Shown here piece after piece: positions 26,469 through 35,034 of a stretch of DNA of 64,000 nucleotides (within the stretch, counting starts at the first letter, position 1; each line of letters opens with the position of its first letter). The notes below the pieces were generated by a model. It worked only from the letters and a program-made list of their open reading frames with translations. It searched no databases and was not told the DNA's origin. The stretch comes from CAVPUA01 sp963708805 (GTDB taxonomy: Bacteria > Actinomycetota > Actinomycetes > Mycobacteriales > Jatrophihabitantaceae). Both the position numbers and the translations under genes were made by a program. The stretch spans positions 992,001 through 1,056,000 of the forward strand of contig CAVPUA010000003.1 of assembly GCA_963708805.1 (NCBI GenBank). The letters are read 5' to 3'.

Positions 26469-26853
26469 TGGGCCGAGGCCGGCCGTCACCCTCCCCGCCG
26501 CGCCTCACGAGCAGCGGGCCCCCGGAACGACCGACCTCGGCTTTCAGCGAGGCGGTGACGACCCGGTTCCCCCGAACCAGGCCCACCTGCACTCGCTGGC
26601 ACCACCAGCGCATCGCTTCCCCCGACGCGACGCGATGGTCGTGGGGTAGGAGCCCCTCTGATCCGGCCTGATACCCGAATCGGAAGTTTTTTTCCTGGTT
26701 CACTGGGCTTCGCCGGTACCCCCTGTATCACCGGGGTCGTCGCTGTCTCTTGGGTGGTGTGGGCAACGAATCGGGCGAAGTCTGGTGGGTGTGGGGGCGT
26801 GGGCCATACGCTTCCCACTGCGGATCGCCCGCTTCAGTCACCTCGAGGTGCTC
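26469..26853. other. Intergenic region upstream of the S8 protease module
   Basis: This stretch of nearly 400 bases has no convincing gene. Short open frames on both strands lack family features and ribosome-binding sites. A T7 run lies at 26689-26695, and the hairpin ACCCC ... GGGGT lies near 26716-26735. The module promoter should lie here, but I cannot pick -35/-10 boxes with confidence, which would be expected if an alternative (for example ECF) sigma factor reads it. Confidence 0.4.
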
Positions 26854-28560
26854 ATGAGTTCGCGCGACGACTCCACCGCCGACAACGGTTCGGGATCCCC
26901 GACGGCTGACGATCCTCGCCGTCCCCGGGGGACGACTGCTGACATCGCGATCTCGGTCCCGCAGGATGTCTTGGTCCGGCACAACGCTCGGGTTCTCGAT
27001 CCGGTCGCGGCCGTGATCGACCCAGCGCTCACTCGCGAGGCGCGGGCCCGGGACGTACCGCCGCCGCCGATTCGTTCCACGGTCTACATCGCCCACCATT
27101 TGTTGATCAGGGCTCCCGAGCCGGCGGTCTTTGACGCGGTCTTCGACAAGCTCGGCAAGGTCGCCGCGGACGAGTACAAGCTGGCCCTGGTCCCCGACGA
27201 GCGCGACGTTCAGGATCACGCGTATCTGCGTCGCAACAAGGTTCCCGGGTTGCCCGAACCGGTGACCCTCGTCCGCCTGGTTTCGATCGTCAAGGCCGCC
27301 CAGCCCGCACCTGACGCCTGGGCGGTGCTGCAAAGCTTCCGTAGCTCGCTGGCGCCCGAGGACGCCGGTCACTCGAAGTTGGTGAGTCTCGACCACCTGA
27401 TGTCGTGGGCGCCCTACGGTGGGTTCACCCCCTACGGTGGGTTCACGCCGTACGGTGGGTTCACGCCGTACGGCGGGTTCACGCCGTACGGCGGATTCAC
27501 GGGCGAGCCGGTGCAGTCGTACGCGGTGGCCGGCAGCGGTGGTCGCGAGCCGGTGGCCTGGTTGGGCGGGCCGCCGCACCGGCGCACCGATGCCGAGGTG
27601 GGTTGCCGCCGCCCGGTGATCGCGGTCCTCGACACCGGGATCGGCGAGCACTCTTGGTTCCCGCCGGACATCGTCCGGCACGACCACACCCTGTCGGAGC
27701 CGTTGACCGACGACCCGGTGGACGCCGACGCCAAACTGAGCGGGTTGCTCTCGGCCGACTTCGGACACGGCACGTTCGTCGCCGGGCTCGTGCGTCAGAC
27801 GTGCCCGGACGCCGACATCCTCGACATCAAGATCGGCAGCGGCGACGGGACGCTGCGCGAGTCCGACGTCCTGCATCTGTTCCGCGCGATCCACGCGCGC
27901 CAGGTTCGGGCCCAGACCGACGAGAACTTTCGGCACGAACTGATCGACATCATCTGCCTGTCCTTCGGCTACTACGACGAGCAGCCCGAGGATTCGGTGT
28001 TCGACCACAAGCTGATGCACCCAATGCGGGCCCTCGGCCAGCTGGGGATCACCGTCGTCGCGTCGGCGGGCAACGACTCGACCTACCGTCCGTTCTACCC
28101 GGCGGCGTATGCGCCCCACGACGACGGCCTGATCGACCAGACGTTCTACGACGAGGTCCCGGTGATCAGCGTCGGCGCCTACAACCCGAACCAGCGCTCG
28201 ATCGCGCTGTTCAGCAATGCCGGCCTCTGGGTCATGTGCCACCGCCCGGGTGCTGCGGTCGTCAGTACGTTCCCGAAGGACGCCAACGGCGCGCTGCAGC
28301 CGGTCGACGAGAAGTATGTGCCTGGTGATGGACTGCGGTCGACGATCGACCCGGACGACTTCACCCGTCGTGACCGCATCGTCGAGGACGACGGGACGGT
28401 CGACTATCTCGACGACGGCGGCTTCGGAACATGGAGCGGAACCTCGTTCTCCTCGCCGTTGCTCGCCGGCGAGCTGGCCCAGGCGCAGGTCCGAAGCCGG
28501 AGCCTGGACGACGTCGATACGCACCAGCTGCGTCGCTCGTTCATGGCAGGCGATCACTGA
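26854..28560 (+). CDS. Cytosolic subtilisin-like (S8) serine protease with PYGGFT repeat linker
   Basis: This 568-residue protease starts at ATG 26854, which has GAGG 7 bases upstream. There is no signal peptide or membrane segment, so it should act in the cytosol, unlike most subtilases. The catalytic triad is complete: Asp260 in AVLDTGIGEH, His305 in DFGHGTFVAGL and Ser531 in WSGTSFSSPLLAG. The oxyanion Asn is in VASAGNDSTYRPFYPAAY. Residues 1-185 form a family-specific N-terminal region rather than a classic inhibitor propeptide. Residues 187-216 are five exact PYGGFT hexapeptides. It leads a four-gene unit with a sigma factor, a small protein and a TPR-CHAT protease, 27 bases upstream of the sigma gene. 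The substrate is unknown; a regulated proteolytic cascade is inferred. Confidence 0.9.
   Translation: MSSRDDSTADNGSGSPTADDPRRPRGTTADIAISVPQDVLVRHNARVLDPVAAVIDPALTREARARDVPPPPIRSTVYIAHHLLIRAPEPAVFDAVFDKLGKVAADEYKLALVPDERDVQDHAYLRRNKVPGLPEPVTLVRLVSIVKAAQPAPDAWAVLQSFRSSLAPEDAGHSKLVSLDHLMSWAPYGGFTPYGGFTPYGGFTPYGGFTPYGGFTGEPVQSYAVAGSGGREPVAWLGGPPHRRTDAEVGCRRPVIAVLDTGIGEHSWFPPDIVRHDHTLSEPLTDDPVDADAKLSGLLSADFGHGTFVAGLVRQTCPDADILDIKIGSGDGTLRESDVLHLFRAIHARQVRAQTDENFRHELIDIICLSFGYYDEQPEDSVFDHKLMHPMRALGQLGITVVASAGNDSTYRPFYPAAYAPHDDGLIDQTFYDEVPVISVGAYNPNQRSIALFSNAGLWVMCHRPGAAVVSTFPKDANGALQPVDEKYVPGDGLRSTIDPDDFTRRDRIVEDDGTVDYLDDGGFGTWSGTSFSSPLLAGELAQAQVRSRSLDDVDTHQLRRSFMAGDH
27412..27501 (+). repeat. Five tandem 18-bp units encoding PYGGFT
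   Basis: Five consecutive in-frame 18-base units (consensus CCGTACGGTGGGTTCACG) lie inside the S8 protease gene. All code for the same hexapeptide, and only third codon positions vary. The array sits between the N-terminal region and the catalytic domain. Copy number is likely variable between strains because the units are nearly identical. Confidence 0.95.
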
Positions 28561-28587
28561 CCGCCTCGAAATCCCTCGGCCCGCGCC

Positions 28588-29175
28588 ATGACCATGACTG
28601 AACCCGCCGAGACCACCCTGGCCGTGCGCGCCGGCACGTACTTCGCCGAGTACCGGGCCGGGGACGAGTCGCGGATGGCCGATCTCGTCTCGCTGCTGAC
28701 GCCGATCCTGTGGCACACCGTGCGGGCACAGAACCTGGACAGCTCCTCCGCCGAGGACGTCCTGCAGACGACCTGGCTCGCGCTCGTCCGGCATGCCCAC
28801 GGCATCCATGACCCGCGGGCCGTCCTGCAGTGGCTGATCGTCAGCGCGCGCCGCGAGGCGTGGCGCGTCGTCAAGGCCGAGAGGCGCGTCGACCCGAAGG
28901 ACTTCGACGGCGACGACATCGTGGCCCCGGCCGACTACTCGCCCGAGGCGGCGACCGTCCGCAACGCCACGGACGAACAACTCTGGGCGCACATCGCGCG
29001 GCTGCCTGAGCGCTGCCGCGAGCTGCTGCGCGTCATCGCATTCGCGGATCGACCTGATTACGCGGCGGTGGCATCGGCACTGGGGATGCCGATCGGGAGC
29101 ATCGGGCCCACACGGGGCCGTTGCTTGGCACGACTCCGATTGCAACTCGCTGCCGATTCACACTGGGAGGGTTGA
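28588..29175 (+). CDS. ECF-type RNA polymerase sigma factor
   Basis: This is a 195-residue sigma-70 family protein with only regions 2 and 4. Region 2 includes SSAEDVLQTTWLALVRH and a WLIVSARREAWRVVKAERR segment. Region 4 holds the helix-turn-helix DYAAVASALGMPIGSIGPTRGRCLARLR, where the normal conserved GPTRGR recognition-helix pattern is evident. The stop overlaps the ATG of the next gene (TGATG). Genetic coupling to an S8 protease and a TPR-CHAT protease suggests that it is the switch or the output of the module. A zinc-type anti-sigma gene is not seen; the next small protein could fill that place. Confidence 0.88.
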   Translation: MTMTEPAETTLAVRAGTYFAEYRAGDESRMADLVSLLTPILWHTVRAQNLDSSSAEDVLQTTWLALVRHAHGIHDPRAVLQWLIVSARREAWRVVKAERRVDPKDFDGDDIVAPADYSPEAATVRNATDEQLWAHIARLPERCRELLRVIAFADRPDYAAVASALGMPIGSIGPTRGRCLARLRLQLAADSHWEG

Positions 29176-29678
29176 TGGCAGACAACAGGATCACGGTTAG
29201 CACCTTCGCGGCCGGTTCCATCGACGACACCGACGCCGAGCTGCTTTCGCGTCTGGCGAGCCTCTACGGGGCGAACGATCAGGTGCCGCAAGGTCTCGTT
29301 GAGCGACTCCAGTTCGGCATCACCCTTGATGCTCTCCAGGCCGAGATCGCGCAGCTGGAGCGGATGGACGGTCTGGTCGGAGCGCGCGGCGAGGAAGCCA
29401 CCGAGGTTCAGACGATCACGTTCACGAGCTCGACGTTGACCACCATGGTGACGATTTCGCAGCTCAGCGGTGACCGGGTTCGAGTCGACGGCTGGGCCGC
29501 CCCGGGCGGCGGATTGCTGGTCGAGCTGCGAGTCGTCGGCGCGGTACTGAATACGATCGCTGATGCAGACGGTCGGTTCGTCTTCGACGACGTTCCGCGC
29601 GGGCTGGCTCAGTTCTTCCTGCGGGCACCCGAGGGAGCGGCTCAGTCGCCGGTGATCACGCCGTCGATCGACCTGTAG
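29175..29678 (+). CDS. Small protein with helical N-terminus and beta-sandwich C-terminus (unknown)
   Basis: This is a 167-residue protein that I do not recognise as a named family. The first 75 residues are predicted helical and acidic (DTDAELLSRLASLYGANDQ). The rest looks like a small beta-sandwich of the carboxypeptidase-regulatory/transthyretin-like type: TISQLSGDRVRVDGWAAPGG, then NTIADADGRFVFDDVPRG. There is no signal peptide and no cysteine. It overlaps the sigma stop by one base and ends 7 bases before the TPR-CHAT gene, so it is co-translated with both. Candidate roles are anti-sigma factor or substrate of the proteases. Both are inference from position only. Confidence 0.75.
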   Translation: MADNRITVSTFAAGSIDDTDAELLSRLASLYGANDQVPQGLVERLQFGITLDALQAEIAQLERMDGLVGARGEEATEVQTITFTSSTLTTMVTISQLSGDRVRVDGWAAPGGGLLVELRVVGAVLNTIADADGRFVFDDVPRGLAQFFLRAPEGAAQSPVITPSIDL

Positions 29679-29685
29679 GGGTGGA

Positions 29686-32194
29686 ATGGTCGGTGACCGG
29701 AAGGTAGTTCTGGCCCAGGCTCGCCGCCTGCACGACAAGGCGGTGGCTGAGGGTCGGTTCGGTCATGCCGCGAGAGCGATCAAGACTCTCGAACGGGCCC
29801 GGGGAGTTCTCGAGGGCCAGTCCGGACACGACGTCGATACTTTGATAGTCGAGATATCCCTGTCGCTCGCGGTCAATGTCGCCGAGGTGCACGGACTCCA
29901 ACGAGGGCTCCAGGCGATCGCTGCCGCCGAACCGCTGACGCTAGCCCTCGGCGAGCCGTCCCTGATCGTCCGGATGCACAACAACCATGCGTTTCTGGGT
30001 CTGCGGGCCGGTGATCTCGACCTCGCTTCGGAACAGCTCCAGCGGGCGGCGACGCTCATCGACTACGCCGATCCGCATGACCGCATCTACACCCTGCTGA
30101 ACAGCGGCAACGTGCATCTCTACCGCGGTGATCTCGCCGAGGCTCAGCGGTTCTTCACGCAGTCGGCCGCCGCCGCCGAGGCTGACGACATCCTCGATGG
30201 GCGGTTCCGATCGCTGCACAACCAGGGCTACGTCGAGTTCCTCGTGGGCGACATCCCGTCCGCGCTGCGTTCGATGGATGAGGCGAACGACCTGGACGTC
30301 GATGTTTCGCGGGGTATCTGGGCGCTCGATCGGGCCCGCATTCTCATCGAGGCCGGTCTGATCCGGGAAGCCGATGAGACGCTGGCCCGCGCCGAGGCGA
30401 TCTTCCGGGCCGATCGCACCGCGCAGGACCTCGGCGAGACCGAACTGGCCCGGGCCGAGTGCGCCCTCGTCGTGGGCGACGTCGGCGCGGCCCGCCGCTT
30501 CGCCATGCGCTCGCGCGACCGGTTTCGGCGGCGCGGCAATGTCCGCTGGCAGCGCACGGCCGAACTGGTGCTCCTGCAGGGCGACCTGCGGGCGGGCCGG
30601 CCGGGTTCGAGGCTGGCCCCCGTCGCGGCCCGGCTGGCCGATGACCTGGCGGCCGACGGCCTGCCGGTGCGGGCCCGAACCGCATCCTTGGTCCGTATCG
30701 AGGCGCTGCTGGCCGGGGGACGGGTGAGCGAAGCGGTCGAGGTCACTGCCAGCCTCGGGCGTGAGCGCCCCTCCGACCCGATCACGTCGCGGACGCACGC
30801 CCGCTACGTCCGGGCCCGGTTGGATCTCGCCCGCGGCGATCACGCCGGCGCCCGCCGCCACGTCCGCGTCGGGCTGGCGACGCTGGCCGACTATCAGGCG
30901 CGCTTCGGCGGGATCGACCTGCGGACAGCCAGCGCGATCCACGGACGCCGGCTCGCCGAGCTGGACCTGTCGATAGCGCTTGACGACGGCCGCGCATCCG
31001 GCGTGTTCGCCGCGGTCGAACGAGGCCGAGCGGTGTCGAGCCGGCTGCCTCCCGTTCAGCCGCCAGCCGACGCTCGGGCGGCGGAGCTGCTGGCCGAGCT
31101 GCGTCACGTGGTCGAGTCGCTGCACGCCGCCCAGAACGACACGGTCGGCTTGTTGCGCCGCCGCCGTGATCTCGAGAGCGAGATCCAGGCCCGCGCCTGG
31201 ACGATCGCCGGCTCCGGCGACGCGCTGGCCCCGGCCGGCCTGGACGCGGTCGGGACCGCGGTCGCCGGCGCGGACGTGACGCTCGTGGCCTACCTTGCCG
31301 TCCGGCGGCCGCCTGCACGCGGTGCTCGTCGATCCGGCCGGTGCCCAGCTGGCCGACCTGGGCGCCAGCGCCGAGATCGACGAGCTGATCCGCCGCTGCC
31401 GCGCCGACTTCGACGTGATGGCCCACGAGCGGATGCCGGCAGGGATCCGCGCCGCCGCCAGCGCGTCGCTGAACCGCTCGCTGGCCGGGCTGGACGTGGC
31501 GCTGCTGGCCCCGCTCGCACTCGGCGAACGCTCGCTCGTCGTCGTCCCCACCGGACTGCTCGGCGCGGTGCCCTGGTCGGCGCTGCCCAGCCGGCGTGAT
31601 CGGGCGACGGTGGTGACGCCGTCCGCGACTGCCTGGCTGGATGCGATCGCGCGACCGTCCGATCGGGACGCACTGACCGTGGCCGTCGCCGGCCCGAACC
31701 TGGAGCGGGCAACCGACGAGGTCGAGCATGTCGCGCACAGCTGGCCCGCCGGCGTCTCGACGCCAGCGGGCGGGCGCTCGGATCTGCTCGACGCATTCGC
31801 CACGGCGAGCATCGTCCACGTCGCGGCGCACGGCCAGCACCAGGTCGAGAATCCGCTGTTCTCCTCGATCCGGCTGACCGACGGACCGCTCTTCGCGCAC
31901 GAGCTGTCGACGACCGCACCGCACGTCGTGCTCTCCGCGTGCGAGTTGGGGCTGGCCACGATCCGCCCGGGGGACGAGGCCCTGGGGCTCACGAGCGTGC
32001 TCCTGCAGCGGGGAACGACGAGCGTCATCGGCGGCGTGGCCCGGGTCGGAGACGAGGCCGCAGCGGCGGCCATGATCGACTACCACCACGCGCTCGCGGC
32101 GGGCGAGTCCTCCGATGTGGCGCTGGCGAGCGCCCTCGCTCGGGCCCCGCAACCGCTGCCGTTCGTCTGCTTCGGCGCCGCCTGGGCCGCGTGA
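29686..32194 (+). CDS. TPR-CHAT domain caspase-like protease (one frameshift)
   Basis: This is a cytosolic protein of about 835 residues. The N-terminal two thirds are tandem helical TPR-like repeats (ARAIKTLERARGVLEGQ, IYTLLNSGNVHLYRGDLAEA, ILIEAGLIREADETLARAEA and others). The C-terminal third is a CHAT domain, a caspase-related cysteine protease fold. Its catalytic dyad is visible: His in VHVAAHGQHQ (codon at 31829) and Cys in VLSACELGLA (codon at 31940), followed by GLTSVLLQRGTTSVIGG. The frame shifts once near 31293, where a single extra base in CCTTGCCG explains it; the correct junction reads VAYLPSGGRLHAVLV. It is last in the protease/sigma unit. TPR-CHAT proteins act as triggered proteases in some phage-defence systems (for example with type III-E CRISPR). 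The role here is not known. Confidence 0.88.
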
Positions 32195-32370
32195 TGCGCG
32201 GCCTGACCGGATTTGGCGCACGGCGGATGCGCTGCGTACTCTTGACCTTGATCCACCGAAGACCGCTGGTCATCGCGTGCGCACACGCGATCGAACGTCT
32301 CCGAAGCGTCGGAGCGGCCCGCGCAGGTTGGACGGTACGGCTCGCGTGACCTCGTCGTCGCGCCTATCGC

Positions 32371-32405
32371 CGCCCCGTGCGCCCTGCGCCGGGGCGTTTC
32401 TCGTT
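32371..32405 (+). terminator. Hairpin with T-rich tail upstream of rplJ
   Basis: CGCCCCG (32371-32377) pairs with CGGGGCG (32390-32396), followed by TTTCTCGTT. It ends about 45 bases before rplJ. It may terminate the CHAT unit or form an attenuator/L10-leader-like element controlling rplJL. Position in the rplJ leader fits autoregulation, but the sequence alone cannot decide. Confidence 0.5.
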
Positions 32406-32450
32406 CCTCGGGAATGTCGTGGCCAGCCCGAGATGAACGAGAGGAGGAAC

Positions 32451-33116
32451 ATGCCGAACACCGAAAAGATCAGTGCGGTCGCCGAGATCACCGATCACTT
32501 CGCGACCTCGAGCGCCACAGTGATCACCGAGTACCGCGGCCTCACCGTCAAGCAGGTCACCGATCTTCGTCGCGCACTGGGCCGCGACACCACGTACGCC
32601 GTCGTCAAGAACACCTTGACCAAGCGGGCCGCCGCCGAGGCGGGCGTGGCCATCTCCGACGACTTGCTCGCCGGACCGACCGCGATCGCCTTCGTCAAGG
32701 GCGACCCGGTCGAGGCGGCCAAGGGACTGCGCGACTTCGCCAGGACCAACCCGCTGCTGGTGATCAAGGGCGGCATCCTCGACGGAAAGGCACTGACGGC
32801 CGCCGAGGTCGCTCAGATCGCCGATCTCGAGTCCCGTGAGGTTCTGCTCGCCAAGGTTGCCGGTGCCGTCAAGGCACTGCCTGCCCGCGCGGCCGGACTG
32901 TTCCAGGCGCCGCTGTCGCAAGTGGCCCGCCTGGTCAAGGCACTCGAAGAGAAGACCCCCGCCGCGGAGGCACCCGCCGCCGCTGCACCCGCGGTCGACG
33001 CCGTTGCTGACGTCGAACCGGCCGAGGCTGTCGCCGACACCGCCCCCGACGCACCTGTCGAGGCCGTCGCCGAGGTAGCCGCGACACCAGAAGCTCCCGC
33101 CGAGCCGGCGGAGTAG
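32451..33116 (+). CDS. rplJ: 50S ribosomal protein L10
   Basis: This is a 221-residue stalk-base protein. The conserved N-terminal domain is VITEYRGLTVKQVTDLRRAL, then VVKNTLTKRAAAEAGV and GPTAIAFV. After the L7/L12-binding helix (about residue 175) there is an unusually long Ala/Glu/Pro/Val-rich acidic tail of about 45 residues. A GAGGAGG site precedes ATG 32451. It forms the usual pair with rplL, but is separated from rplKA by the protease module. Confidence 0.97.
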   Translation: MPNTEKISAVAEITDHFATSSATVITEYRGLTVKQVTDLRRALGRDTTYAVVKNTLTKRAAAEAGVAISDDLLAGPTAIAFVKGDPVEAAKGLRDFARTNPLLVIKGGILDGKALTAAEVAQIADLESREVLLAKVAGAVKALPARAAGLFQAPLSQVARLVKALEEKTPAAEAPAAAAPAVDAVADVEPAEAVADTAPDAPVEAVAEVAATPEAPAEPAE

Positions 33117-33164
33117 TACCCACCGATTGCCGGCTCAACCGGCCCATTTGAAAGGACGCCAACC

Positions 33165-33554
33165 ATGGCGAAGCTCAGCACCGCCGAGCTGATCGACGCG
33201 TTCAAGGAATTGACGCTGCTCGAGCTCTCGGATTTCGTGAAGCAGTTCGAAGACACCTTTGACGTCACCGCCGCCGCTCCCGTCGCGGTCGCCGCGGCGG
33301 CCGGCCCGGGCGGAGCGGCTCCGGCCGAGGCCGAAGCCGAGCAGGACGAGTTCGACGTCGTCCTCGAGGCCGCCGGCGACAAGAAGATCCAGGTCATCAA
33401 GGAGGTGCGCACGCTCACGAACCTCGGTCTGAAGGAGGCCAAGGACCTCGTCGACGGCGCGCCGAAGTCGGTTCTGGAGAAGGTCAACAAGGAAGCGGCC
33501 GAGAAGGCGAAGGCTGCCCTCGAGGGCGCCGGCGCCACCGTCACCGTCAAGTAA
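33165..33554 (+). CDS. rplL: 50S ribosomal protein L7/L12
   Basis: This is a 129-residue stalk protein. The N-terminal dimerisation helices are LIDAFKELTLLELSDFVKQFE, followed by an Ala/Gly/Pro hinge. The C-terminal factor-binding domain ends TNLGLKEAKDLVDGAPK and ALEGAGATVTVK. It starts at ATG 33165 after GAAAGGA, and two terminator hairpins follow. Confidence 0.98.
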   Translation: MAKLSTAELIDAFKELTLLELSDFVKQFEDTFDVTAAAPVAVAAAAGPGGAAPAEAEAEQDEFDVVLEAAGDKKIQVIKEVRTLTNLGLKEAKDLVDGAPKSVLEKVNKEAAEKAKAALEGAGATVTVK

Positions 33555-33556
33555 GG

Positions 33557-33588
33557 CGACTCGAACGGGCATAGTCCCGTTCGAGTCG
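33557..33588 (+). terminator. Perfect hairpin directly after rplL
   Basis: CGACTCGAACGGG (33557-33569) and CCCGTTCGAGTCG (33576-33588) form a perfect 13-bp stem with a 6-base loop, two bases after the rplL stop. There is no U tract, so it is an actinobacterial-type terminator. Confidence 0.75.
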
Positions 33589-33646
33589 GGTTCCAGCCGC
33601 CCCCTTGCTTTCCGCTCGGGTCGGCAGGGATAGCCCAACGCGGTCA

Positions 33647-33680
33647 GGGCCGCACTCACGTTCTCGTGGGTGCGGCCCTT
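33647..33680 (+). terminator. Second hairpin between rplL and the mce operon
   Basis: GGGCCGCACTCACG (33647-33660) pairs with CGTGGGTGCGGCCC (33665-33678) across a TTCT loop with one G-U pair, followed by TT. It backs up the first hairpin and should insulate the mce operon from ribosomal-protein transcription. Confidence 0.7.
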
Positions 33681-33972
33681 CGCATATCTGCGCGCATGGC
33701 TTTCTCATGGACGGCGCTCAGGGCGCCGGAAATGTGTGCGTGGCGCGGTGATCGGGTGACGTTTACTCGCCGTTAGTGTGGGTATCGTCACGCCTGGCGA
33801 AGAGGAAGCCGTGACAAGGTGTCATGTCGACGCCGTTACCAACGAGTAGCAACGTCGTTGTGCACGTATGGCCGCTGGTGACGGCCGTCACGGGTCTTCG
33901 CGCCGACTGGATGACTGACCCGCACCACTTCACCGGCATGAGCGGGTCGACTGAGGGGAGAGTGGGCGCTTC
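33681..33972. other. Upstream region of the mce operon
   Basis: This stretch of about 290 bases has no gene. It must carry the mce promoter. A+T-richer sequence near 33760-33785 and 33815-33860 is the best candidate, but no pair of boxes is convincing. Confidence 0.35.
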
Positions 33973-35034
33973 GTGGGTGTCGAGGTTGCGGTCACCGATC
34001 TGACCAAGTCGTTCGGGCGACAGCTCATCTGGGGCGACGTCACCCTGACGCTGCCGGCCGGCGAGGTCTCGGTGCTTCTCGGACCGTCGGGCACCGGCAA
34101 GTCCGTCTTCCTCAAGTCGCTCATCGGCCTGCTCAAGCCGGACAAGGGCCACATCTTCATCCGCGACGTCGACATCGCGCACTGCAAGGAATCCGAGCTG
34201 TACGACACCCGCAAACTGTTCGGGGTGCTGTTCCAGGACGGCGCGCTGTTCGGCTCGATGAACCTGTTCGACAACGTCGCCTTCCCGCTGCGCGAGCACA
34301 CCAAGAAGAGCGAGCGCGAGATCGCCGACATCGTCATGGAGAAGATGGACATGGTCGGCCTGCAGGGCGCCGAGCGGAAGTTGCCCGGGGAGATCTCGGG
34401 CGGCATGCGCAAGCGCGCCGGGTTGGCTCGAGCCCTGGTGCTCAATCCCGAGATCATCCTGTTCGACGAGCCCGACTCCGGTCTCGACCCGGTGCGCGTC
34501 GCCTACCTCAACCAGCTGATCATCGACCTCAACGCACAGACCGACGCAACCTTCCTGATCGTCACCCACGACATCGGCACGGCGCGGACGGTGCCCGACA
34601 ACCTCGGCATGCTCTTTCGGCGCGAGCTGGTCATGTTCGGGCCCCGGGAAGTGCTGTTGACGAGCGAGGAACCGGTCGTCAAGCAGTTCCTCAACGGACG
34701 GCGCGAAGGTCCGATCGGCATGTCCGAGGAGAAGGACCAGGCTCAGGTCGACGCCGAACTCGCCTCGCTCGAAGGGGCGCCGCCCGCGCACCCGGGCGCC
34801 GCTCCGAAGGGTGGGATCGGCGGCGGCGTGCCGCCCCAGATCCAGCCGTCGCCGGGCCTGCCGGTGCGCAAGGCGGCCGAGCGCCGCAAGCAGCGAGTGC
34901 TGGACATGCTGCACACGCTGCCGGACGAGGCCCAGCGCGCGATCAAGGAACTGCTCGCTCAGGAAGAGCGTGACAACGAGGAGGCCCGCGCCTGGCAGGA
35001 CCGCCAACAGTCGGCCCCGACAGGCGCCGCCTGA
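33973..35034 (+). CDS. mkl: Mce transporter ATP-binding protein Mkl (MceG)
   Basis: This is the 353-residue ATPase of the Mce lipid importer. The Walker A is GPSGTGKSVFLKSLIG, the Q loop GVLFQDGALFGSMN, the signature ISGGMRKRAGLARAL, and Walker B IILFDEPDSGLDPVR. The switch His is in IVTHDIGTA. A C-terminal extension of about 100 residues ends in a coiled helix (RRKQRVLDMLHTLPDEAQ), characteristic of MceG-type ATPases. It starts at GTG 33973 and overlaps yrbEA by one base, so here the ATPase is part of the mce operon itself. Confidence 0.95.
   Translation: MGVEVAVTDLTKSFGRQLIWGDVTLTLPAGEVSVLLGPSGTGKSVFLKSLIGLLKPDKGHIFIRDVDIAHCKESELYDTRKLFGVLFQDGALFGSMNLFDNVAFPLREHTKKSEREIADIVMEKMDMVGLQGAERKLPGEISGGMRKRAGLARALVLNPEIILFDEPDSGLDPVRVAYLNQLIIDLNAQTDATFLIVTHDIGTARTVPDNLGMLFRRELVMFGPREVLLTSEEPVVKQFLNGRREGPIGMSEEKDQAQVDAELASLEGAPPAHPGAAPKGGIGGGVPPQIQPSPGLPVRKAAERRKQRVLDMLHTLPDEAQRAIKELLAQEERDNEEARAWQDRQQSAPTGAA

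Noticed and set aside
26435..26671. Small plus-strand frame after the rplA terminator
   Set aside because: It begins inside the terminator stem, is dominated by Pro, Arg and Ser, and has no ribosome-binding site.
27412..27501. CRISPR-like or satellite array
   Set aside because: The units are 18 bases, directly adjacent, in frame, and encode a peptide repeat within a protease gene. There are no spacers.
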